Part shown: piece after piece, positions 56,201 through 64,000 of the stretch
How positions within the stretch are numbered: the first letter of the stretch is position 1
Layout: each line of letters begins with the position of its first letter
Assembly: GCA_019054805.1 (NCBI GenBank)
Contig: JAHQIY010000008.1
Location: 2,465,501 to 2,529,500, forward strand
Direction of reading: 5' to 3'
DNA: 64,000 bases
Origin: Brachionus manjavacas
Lineage: Eukaryota > Rotifera > Eurotatoria > Ploima > Brachionidae
Notes under the pieces: generated by a model
What the model saw: the letters and a program-made list of their open reading frames with translations, nothing else
Database searches by the model: none
Told to the model about the DNA's origin: nothing
Position numbers and translations under genes: made by a program

Positions 56201-59200
56201 GGGTTTCCCCAGGGTTTTTCCGAATAGCTTTAGCCTTCGTTTAAACCCTCTTGTCACGATACAATGAAAAAAAAAATTTAGCGATATTTTGTAGAAAATT
56301 GTCATAAAAAAAATAATAAAAAATTAAAAACAAATAAAGAAGAAAAAAAAAATATTAAAATTTTAACTGAAATGATTCTCAAATTGATCAAATCAATTTT
56401 TGATTATTAAATAAATTTTTATCATTAAAAAAATAATCGCAGAGGTATAGTTTTGGATTTAACATACTTTGTTAACTCTCTTTCGTAATTGATATCTTTT
56501 ATTTATTTACTTTTTCGAACTGTACTTAAACATGAAGCGCCTTTCGTCTCTTTCACTTCATTTTGTCTATTTAATTTTCTCTTCTATTTCATTCAAGCTT
56601 ACTTTTATTTTATTTTTTTTTCAATTTTTTTTCTACCTTAAGAAGCTTTATAAATATTAATTTCATGACTTGTCAGTTCTAAATTTTCATTTTGCAACAA
56701 GTCATGACTCTTCTAAATGATGAAAAAAGGGGGATCCTAGAAGGACAAAGCTATTTTTCCATGTTAATCTTAACACTTTTTTTTTATTAATCTAAACTAC
56801 AGGTAAACCCGTCTGAGTCTAAAAATATAGAATATTAAACAAGTAGCTTGGTTTACATTGACATCAATCATAAAATTTCACGGTTAACTCGAGCTCGTTC
56901 CAAAGTCGAATTGCTTTAGTTCCAAAGAAAAATGTGTGTGGAAAATTTGGATTTTTAACACTTGAGTCTATAAAATAAGTCATAAAGAAATTTCTTAAAT
57001 TAAAAATGCAAATTTAATCTTTATAATTATCCATTATACATCAATAATATCTATTAAAATTAGTAATCCAAAAGTTTTTAAAAGAAAACTTCAATAAACT
57101 TAAATCGAAGATAAATATAATGCAATACTTGCAATAGAGAAAAAAGAAAAAAATAAGGCACAAATCCCTAAGAAGTTACGAGTAGGAATTAGTACAGTAA
57201 ATGGTTGATGTGTAAGGATGTAAAGAACAAAGAAAAGATATACAGTACTGATTCGTCACATGGAATTTACGTAAAATTACGTAAATTTACCTTATTTTAC
57301 TTTGGCCAAAAAATGGCCGAATTTTTGTAAATTTTGGCAAATTTTCACTCAAATAAAAATTTCAGAGTTTCTATTGCTAGAGCTATTCTTTTCCTTGTTT
57401 GAATTCATTTTCAGAAAATAATATCAAAAAACTACAAGCAATTCAGAATACAACAGTAATAGATCTATTCTTAAGTTAAAATATGATATTACCTCCAACA
57501 TCGTGCATCATGAAGCTTTTAATAAACTCAAACTACTAACAGTCTCAAATCGGCTTTTTGAGTTGAGTGAGAGATATGTTGAGACAGGACTGAGCCATTC
57601 TATTCCATTGGTTGTAAGACTGGTGGAGGAATACAAAGAAGGTTTCGAATCGAGATATATTGAATGCCCAACTCCATTGTGTAATTGCTACCTTACTATT
57701 TCCTCCTTTTTTCCTTAAACCTAAACTATGTAAACATGTGCCACATGTAACAATCTATGTCTTCTAAACTTTCATTTTTTTTTTAGCTTATTTACTTTAT
57801 TTTGATTTTTTTTAGCTCGGTACAGAAAACAAATAAATAAAAAATAATTGATATATGATTAATTTAATAAAAATTTTTTTCGAATCAAGCCTTAAAACAT
57901 CTTTAATTTTAAAACGAGTCATTTGACCCCGTTTGGTGCTTCTAGTGTTAATGATTTTTTTTTTCAATCAAAAAAAATTATTAATTTATTAATTAACTTT
58001 TAGTGACCGGCCTTCAACTTCGACTTAAATGAGTTCGCCTTTAGTTAACTAAAAAGAAAGAGAGCCTACCTTGTTGGCTATTTCGACAGTGGTGTCGACC
58101 AGCTGGCGATAGTTTCGCTTGTCCAGGGCCATGCGTTGATTCCAGAAGTTCTTGAAAAAATCGGGCAGTATCTCCTCTTTGATGTAGTAGGGCTCGACGC
58201 CGTCCGTAGCACAACACTGCTTGACCACTTTGAGCACGATTTTTTTCATCTCTTCGTCGGGCGTAGCGAACTCGCGCGTCAACGTAATCATCACCTCTTT
58301 GGTGTAGTGGTTGGCGAACTCGGCGTCCATGAGCGGTATGAGATAGCCGATGGCCTTGAGAAAAGCGGCCAGGCCCTTGCCACGGTGCATTTTGATGCCG
58401 CGCCACAACGGCTTGAGCACAGTGTCGAACGACTCGATGCCGTACGGGGTGGCGGCCTCGGCGAGCGCCGCGATGCCCAGCGCAGTTATGGTCCTCACTT
58501 TTTGCTGCTCGTCCTCGAGGCCGTGCTCGATCACTTCGACTAGCGATTTTAGATGCGGCAAAATAGCGCAGCCCATCAAAATGGCTATTTGCTGGATGAT
58601 TTTGATGCCCGTGTGTCTCGCTTGCCACGATTTTTTCGATTTGCACACCGCCTTCAAAAACGGCAGCAGCGACGGGATGCCGAGCGCCGACGCGACCACG
58701 GCAAAGGCGCGCGCTGTCGTGTTGCGCACGTACTCGTCGATGTTGTCGATGTCGGGCCGCATCGTCGATATCATGGTGGCCAGGCCGGCCGCCTTCGCCA
58801 AATTCGATATGATCTCGCGGCCTTCGACTCGAGCGTAGTAGTCCTCGTCGATGAGCAGCGGCTCGATCACCACCAGTATTTTGTGGACGTACGGCCGCAC
58901 CAAATCGTCCAGCTTGTACAAAATGCGGTCGATCACTTTGACTAGCAAGTGGCGCTCTTGGTCTTCGAGCGAGGGCGACATGAGCAGCGGCAGAATTTGG
59001 TTGAATAGGGGACCGGCGCCGAACTCTCGCGCCTTGTCGGTTATTTGGCGCAGGGCCGATTTGCGCATGGGCGGCGTGCCGTTCTTGATCTTGAGCAGCA
59101 GCTTCATGATTTTGCGCTCTTTGGCCTGCTCGGGCGGCAGCGAGTCGTCGTCGATGTTCTCGAGCAGTTTGTTGAAGTACTGGAGGTCGTCGGGCTTCAT

Positions 59201-60493
59201 TAGGGGCAGGTCGCCTTGGGGCTGCAGGTCGGGCAGGAGCGAGGAGGCGATGGCGCCGCGCTCCGGCGTGTCCATGATGCGGAAGGCGGCCGCGCCGGCG
59301 TTCTGCATGGGCGTCGGCGTGGCGGTTAGCTTGCGGGCGGGCGTGCGTATGGGAATGTAGCCGTCGGGCGGCGCTATGGTCTTGTAGCCGGCAGGGATGA
59401 GCGCGTCGAGTTCTTCGTCGGCGAGCGGCCGATTGCGCTCGTCGATCTCTCGCTCGTAGCGAAACGCCTGCATTTGCTCGGGCGTCATGGGCACCATGCT
59501 CGCGCTCGGCGTCTGCAGGTTCATGGCGTTGAAGCCGGCCGGGGTGGCCATTGACGGCGTGAACATGTCGGCGCCGCCGTACACAGGCGTCATGCCGCCG
59601 GACGCGGACGGCGTGTAGCTGGGCGTGCACGGAGCGCTCAGGCCCACCGGGGTCTCGTCCCAGCGCGACCGCTTCTTGGCCGCTGCGACCGCCTCTGCCA
59701 CCTTGTTAGCGCTGAGTTGGTCGGCGAGGCGCTCTGCTTTTGGCGTTTCGGCCCAGCCGGACAAATGAGGCGTCTCGGCGCCAGCACCAGCGCCGCGTTC
59801 GGTCTTCGGCGTTTCGTCCCAGCGGCGCCGCGTGCTCGACACCTTGGGCGTTTCGTTGAGCGCAGATGGCAAGTTGGGCGGTGTGAGAGCGCCGGGCTCG
59901 GCTCGTGCCGGCGTCGCCTCCCATATCTGATGCATTGGCGTTTCCATGTCTTTTATTTGGACGATGGCCGCGTTTTCGTTCGACGGCTGGTCCCAGCGAC
60001 GCTTTTTTTTGGCCGCGGGCGCCTCCGCGATCACGTGGTCGCTCACCACTTTCAGTTCGCCCGCTTTCGCCTTCTCTCTCAGCTTGTGCTCGAGCTCCTG
60101 CTTTTCTTTCATCACTTGGGTCTCGCGCATCACCGATATGGTCGTGCGCCGAACGCTGTGCATGTCCGGCGTTTGGCTGCCCTCGGCAAACGGGTCGTAG
60201 CGAACGCCCGGCGACAACTGCAGCTTTTGGCGACGCTCTTGATACTTGCCGCGCTCTCTGTCCGCTATTATTTGCGTTCGTTTTTCGCCCGCGAACGGCT
60301 CTGTCTGCTCGCCGCTCTCGGCCAGTTCTTGAAAGTACTTTTGTATGTTCACTTGCTGGTTGTTGGTGGCCGCTGACGGCTCGTTTTCGTCGTCGTCGTC
60401 GTCAATGTCCTCGTCCGGCTCGATCGCCATGTCGTAGCCGTCGTACTTTTTCGATGCCGTTTTCTCGCTGTACACGTCTTCCAGTGGATTCAT
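53235..60493 (-). CDS. SF3B1: Splicing factor 3B subunit 1 (SF3B1, SAP155)
   Basis: Core U2 snRNP protein that clamps the branch-point helix in the nucleus. Two exons, 60493-58070 and 54620-53235, are joined in phase 0 across a 3449 bp intron (AAG|gtaggc ... aaaag|GTT) to 1269 residues; human has 1304. The N-terminus has the acidic/ULM-type region and the Thr-Pro repeats ([22 protein letters not shown]) phosphorylated in the family. The HEAT-repeat solenoid follows from about residue 470 and is almost colinear with human SF3B1. Cancer-hotspot positions are conserved: ARHTGIKI (H662, K666) and DEQQKVRT (K700). The C-terminus is [12 protein letters not shown]. The exons are G/C-rich (runs of GCC, GCG, CTG, GAG codons) in a very A/T-rich window, a sharp contrast with all other genes here. 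The intron carries LINE and inverted-repeat elements. Confidence 0.97.
54766..54803. repeat. Short scrap related to the GGTC/GACC foldback family
   Basis: GACGGTCAATTGGTCG followed by TTCATCTAATGACC can be aligned with GCGGTCATTTGGCCG and GTCAGCTAGGCGGTC of the two large copies, with several mismatches. Confidence 0.35.
54915..54945 (-). repeat. LINE 3'-end motif (reverse strand)
   Basis: TCTGTACCGAGCTAA is the reverse complement of TTAGCTCGGTACAGA at the end of the LINE tails near 57814 and 63210. Confidence 0.5.
55040..55237 (+). pseudogene. LINE C-terminal fragment, left of the inverted-repeat element
   Basis: The plus strand reads [35 protein letters not shown] and [12 protein letters not shown]. 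This corresponds to the LEYA.P......I..L..IQ.KALR module of a LINE subgroup. It stops at the edge of the GTCA-array element. Confidence 0.6.
55238..55781. mobile_element. Inverted-repeat element with TGACAAA / TTTGTCA arrays
   Basis: The left arm (55238-55400) carries repeated TGACAAA-type units after GGGGGTGACAAATTTAATTT. The right arm (about 55635-55781) carries TTTTTGTCAGT units, ending AATTTTTTTGTCAGTCC, the approximate mirror of the left terminus. It lies between two LINE C-terminal fragments. No coding capacity. Confidence 0.6.
55782..56112 (+). mobile_element. LINE 3' fragment with (AAACT)n tail
   Basis: The plus strand reads [20 protein letters not shown] then [11 protein letters not shown] and stops at 55945-55947 with KLNLI. 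The LSERYVE motif also occurs in the copy at 57503. The 3' end is (AAACT)n at about 56085-56109. Confidence 0.7.
57490..57832 (+). mobile_element. LINE 3' fragment with untranslated tail shared with 63030-63228
   Basis: The plus strand reads [20 protein letters not shown] then [14 protein letters not shown]. The following tail (TGTAATTGCTACCTTACTAT... to TAGCTCGGTACAGAAAAC) is nearly identical to 63041-63228. Related in protein to 55782-55947. Confidence 0.75.
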
Positions 60494-60968
60494 TTTGTTT
60501 GTCCTTTTTTTGCTTTGTTTTTTTTTTGCTTGCTTCGATTTAGAGTGACTGTTGAGTACACTGGGCTTTTTCTTTCGTTCTTATTTTTGGTTTGTTTTTG
60601 TTTTTTTTTATAAGCTGGTAATTAACTTGTTAAATTGGCAAATGGTTGTGTAATTTGTCTTTTTTGTACCAGTGATAATTTTATTAATTGAGTCGAAAAA
60701 TTCAAGTGCTTTTGTGTGTGTTTTTGGGCCGAATGCTAAGCGATATATGTACTCGAATGAGCAAGAAAATTTATGACGATTTGTGAGACAATTTTTAATG
60801 CACCTTGTTCTCCGTGCATTTTCGTGTATTGATGCAAAAAAGTTAGGTTTGTACACTGTAAGCTATTGAGGTCAGAACAGTGTACAAAAACTATGAAAAA
60901 AACATATATTTGATAAATTTTTGTCTTAATTTTTTTGAAAAATAAATTTTACATTTAGTCTGAAACTA
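60494..60968. other. 5' flank of SF3B1
   Basis: Presumed SF3B1 promoter and leader. A pyrimidine-rich (plus-strand T-rich) run of about 50 bp lies directly upstream of the ATG. No TATA box stands out. A pair of GTGTACA motifs occurs near 60850 and 60885. Confidence 0.45.
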
Positions 60969-61790
60969 CAGTGCTTCTACGATACCTTGAATTCACCATA
61001 TTTTACGGTAAATATGGTAAAATATCGTGAAGTAACCATAATTTAAAAAAGGGTATTTTTCGTAAAATAACGATAATTATTGTAAAATTCAGTGAAAAAA
61101 AAAATTTCCAAAATTTATCGAAAAAAACCGATTTTCATAGAAAAAAATTTTTTTTTGAATTTTCGAAAAAGAAATGGTAAAAAATGGTTAAATAATTTAA
61201 CATTTTCGTACTTAATATTTTCAAATACTGATTTGGGAAAACGAATAATTGTAAAATTTATTCCAAAAGGATCCACATTCAAAGAAGCTTGGGACAAGGC
61301 AGCTAACAGCTTAAAAGCAAAAAAAGCTAGAATATGAAATTTATTTTGTAAATAATATTTAAATATTAATTTTCATAATTTGTTTAAAAAAAAATTGAAT
61401 GAAATAATAAAAAATCCTTTTTTATTGAATTTTAACCATTTTTTACCTTTTCTACAAATATTTACCGAAATTTACGTCAATTTTTGTTACAAAATTCAAT
61501 GTTGGTTGACCGGTGGCTTGACCACGAGTCAGTCGTTTTTATTAGAAAATATAAAAAGAGTTCGAATTCTTTTTCAAAATTTCAAAAAAAAAAAATTTTT
61601 TCATGAAAATCGTTTTTTTTCGAGGAATTTTGGAAATTTTTTTTTTATTGAATTTTACAATAATTATCGGTATTTTACGAAAAATACCCTTTTTTAGATT
61701 ACCATATTTTACGGTAAATATGGTAAAATATCGTGAATATACCATAATTTACGTAAATTATGGTGAATTCAAGGTATCGTAGCAGCACTG
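60969..61790. mobile_element. TA-flanked inverted-repeat (MITE/foldback) element, 822 bp
   Basis: The left end CAGTGCTTCTACGATACC follows TA at 60967-60968. The right end GGTATCGTAGCAGCACTG precedes TA at 61791-61792. The arms are inverted for roughly 200 bp and contain their own palindromes (CCATATTTTACGGTAAATAT). The middle has no transposase. TA duplication and the CAGTG start suggest mobilisation by a Tc1/mariner-type enzyme. Confidence 0.85.
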
Positions 61791-62904
61791 TAATGTACAT
61801 TTTTTATTTTTTATTTATTTACAAGGTTTTACCTGTTGCTCCGCTGCCAGAATAAAAAAAATATAAGAAAAAGAAATTAGTATTGTTTATTTAATTGATT
61901 GGTATTTTTTTTTATTATATTGAAAAAATTCTTATTAAAAATTGATTTTAAAATTTTAAGTGTTGTTTAAATGATTTAATGAATATTTCTGTACAGTATT
62001 TCACAAAAAGTTAGAATCAAATTTTTTTTTCTATTTGATTGTTTTTTTGTTCATTATTTCAATAACTATTTCTCTTTCAGTCTTTGTCTGATTTTTCAAA
62101 TGCGATTTGCCATCTCTTTTGATCAGTTATTTTATTTTTACCCACTTTTTTTCTATTTTGTCAGATTTTTAGGTAGTCTTACTTTAAAAAAGCTATTATT
62201 TGAAAAAAATTCATAGTTAACGATATTTTTAAATGCAAAAAAATAATATTTATATTTTTTTAAACTTGATCCTAACTTTTTGTGACTTACTGTACAAACA
62301 ACATTTCTTGTTAAAAAAACTTGAATGAATGAATTTCAATGAATTTAATTGTTTTTTTCTTTTCTTAATTTTTTAGTTGAAATTCATTTTTAAGTTGTAA
62401 TATATATATTATGTAATCTAAAAAAACGGATTAAAACTATATTCAAATATTAAAGTTAGTTATCGTAAGTATATGCATGAAAATTTTACTTATTTTAACG
62501 CATTTGGGTTTTAAATATTAAGATTTATTTAATTCAAATTAACCTCTATTAGGAGAAGTAAAATAAAAACAAAAATTTAAGTTTTGCTTGAAAAAGTAAA
62601 ATTAAAAACAGATAAAAATAAGAAAAAAGAAAAGATACATTTATTGATAAAACCTCATCTGGACCAGAAGAAGTTGACTGATTTAATTTGGTTTTACTAA
62701 TTCATTTAGTTAATTTATTTAGTTTTGTTAATTGATTTAATTTGCTTGGAAAGTTCTCTATTAGCGTTTTTGAACATTTCATGAAATATTGATCTTATTA
62801 ACTTAAATATTGATTGATTACATGAAATATTGATTTAATTACATTAAAGATAACATAATTGTTCCGATTGTAACCCAAGCTTGAACTAATGAATAATTAG
62901 ATCT
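61791..62904. other. A/T-rich spacer
   Basis: No supported gene, RNA or element. Only simple A/T tracts. Confidence 0.45.
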
Positions 62905-63228
62905 TTTTTTTGCAGGTTTATTTCAAAGATAATATCACACCATATATTCATGTATTCGTTTCTGATCTCCATCAATTTCAAAAATTACACTTTGAGTATC
63001 AATATTTTTTAATTTGCAAGGTTTTTAATCGGCAACTCCATTGTGTAATTGCTACCTTACTATTTCCTCCTTTTTCCTTAAACCTAAACTATGTAAACAT
63101 TTGCCACATGTAACAATCTATGTCTTCTAAACTTTCATTTTTTTTTAGCTTATTTACTAACTTTAATTTTTTTTTTGATTTTGATTTTTTAATTTATTCT
63201 GAAGGAGCCCTAGCTCGGTACAGAAAAC
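62905..63228 (+). mobile_element. LINE 3' end
   Basis: From about 63030 to 63228 it matches the LINE tail at 57680-57832, ending TAGCTCGGTACAGAAAAC. The frame upstream is not recognisable. Confidence 0.65.
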
Positions 63229-63517
63229 GTAATTAAACGAAATTTTATTTAATAATAAAATAAAAACAATAATGATTTAAATGAGCAATTCATGCTTTCT
63301 CTTGTTTTAGGATTAGAAAGATTAAACGATGAAACGAAGATACACTCTTTCTAGTCGTCACAAAAAAAAAAAAAATGTAAAATTAAAAGAATATTTTTCG
63401 TTTTAAATTGAAATACAATTTATAAAAACAATGGAAATTTTTCATTTGTCTCATCATTAGAATAAAGGTAAATGGGAAATAAATCATCTAAATTCTCAGG
63501 ATCTATAAACGAATTTA

Positions 63518-63852
63518 GAGCCCGTATAGCCGAATGGTTTGTATGTTAGTCATGCAAGCAGAGGATCAAGGGTTCAAAACCCTCTGAGGGTGAAAAAATC
63601 TTCAAAATATCTCTGCAATACGGGGCGAATGTTTAAACCTCTTTCATCATAAAAATAGGGGCACCAGTTTCGACTGGGTAATAATTGCGGTGTAGATGAT
63701 CAACTCGATGCAGTAGCCTCTGTGTCATATCAGAGCCGTTGCTCAAAAAGGTACTTGAAAAGGAGATGAGCGCCTCTCCATTATCCACTAGGATAGAATA
63801 GGGACAATTATATAAACGAATACACACACTCAACTTCTTCAACAACAAAGCC
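63518..63852 (+). repeat. tRNA-derived SINE with intact RNA polymerase III boxes and target duplication
   Basis: The 5' head resembles a tRNA: box A TAGCCGAATGG (63527-63537) and box B GGTTCAAAACC (about 63572-63582) fit the pol III consensus with tRNA spacing. The body continues with GAGGGTGAAAAAATCTTC, CAGTTTCGACTGGGTAATAA and GGAGATGAG, and ends in a short CAACAACAAAG tail. Flanks TAAACGAATTTA (63506-63517) and TAAACGAAATTTA (63853-63865) look like a target duplication with one A difference. An antisense copy lies at 47611-47860. Confidence 0.85.
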
Positions 63853-63933
63853 TAAACGAAATTTACAATATGTAAAAATTTTAAAATCTTTGATAATATA
63901 TAAAATTTTTTCTTTTAATTTTTTTTATTCTAC

Positions 63934-63962
63934 GTCTAATTAATTAATTAATTAATTAATTT
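63934..63962. repeat. (TTAA)n simple repeat
   Basis: Six or so TTAA/TAAT units in a row near the right window edge. Confidence 0.8.
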
Positions 63963-64000
63963 ATTCAAAAGAGCACCTCATATGGAGCAACTTTTCTGTT

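Larger units (their letters stand above)
54621..58069 (-). other. SF3B1 intron (3.4 kb) filled with mobile-element debris
   Basis: The only intron of the gene; it returns at once to A/T-rich composition. Contents: a 38 bp scrap of the foldback family (54766-54803), a LINE tail motif (54922), two plus-strand LINE fragments interrupted or followed by an inverted-repeat element (55040-56112), and a third LINE fragment with 3' end (57490-57832). Confidence 0.85.

Noticed and set aside
58041..59630. Long Arg/His-rich open frame on the minus strand (529 codons) and several long plus-strand frames over 58136-60543 and 53446-54639
   Set aside because: They are out-of-frame readings of the G/C-rich SF3B1 exons, where stop codons are rare.
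63525..63600. Functional tRNA gene
   Set aside because: Boxes A and B fit, but the acceptor ends do not pair into a full cloverleaf, and the same sequence recurs at 47.8 kb with a shared downstream body, so it is a SINE head.

Overview
The window is AT-rich animal DNA. Coding exons are short, introns are mostly about 50 bp with a few of several kb, splice sites are GT-AG, and mobile-element debris is dense. Gene content (RasGRF exchange factor, CSPP1, CCDC115, DTD1, SF3B1, a class A GPCR, a TMEM272-type membrane protein, a TRAF-like MATH protein) is metazoan. The very low GC, the many jockey/CR1-like LINE fragments with (ACT)n tails and the FLYWCH/MULE transposases would fit a small-genome lophotrochozoan such as a monogonont rotifer. 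That placement is an inference from style, not a proof.

Layout: 1-11117 (+) is the 3' part of a RasGRF1/2 homologue (16 exons read, 5' end outside the window), with LINE debris in a 4.1 kb intron. 11.1-18.5 kb is a transposon zone (retropepsin fragment, Tc1 relic, TA-flanked inverted-repeat element, GGTC/GACC foldback element, complete pogo/Tigger element). Inside it sits a single-exon, very divergent histone H2A variant (13382-13870, -). DTD1 and CCDC115 lie close together on the minus strand (18526-19591), followed by a MULE relic. CSPP1 fills 21944-29701 (+). A three-exon peptide-type GPCR (32045-37108, -) has LINE fragments in its large intron.

38.4-48.4 kb is the second accessory zone. 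It holds a 5'-truncated LINE with poly(A) and target duplication, a LINE reverse transcriptase interrupted by a second foldback copy, a SAP-domain ORF boxed in inverted repeats beside a defective MULE transposase, a broken RING-coiled coil-MATH gene, another LINE with an intact YADD motif, and a tRNA-derived SINE. A five-exon TMEM272-like gene follows (48910-49961, -). SF3B1 (53235-60493, -) is full length, has one 3.4 kb intron loaded with LINE and inverted-repeat elements, and is strikingly GC-rich compared with everything around it. The window ends with an 822 bp TA-flanked inverted-repeat element, a LINE 3' end and a second copy of the SINE.

Host genes do not form a pathway. They are housekeeping (splicing, tRNA proofreading, V-ATPase assembly, centrosome) and signalling genes interspersed with mobile DNA. 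The points most worth a second look are the acidic-patch-poor H2A variant, the SAP cassette/MULE arrangement, the foldback element caught inside a LINE reading frame, and the new-looking SINE and inverted-repeat families. All exon boundaries were read by eye from splice consensus, reading phase and remembered family sequence, with no search run.
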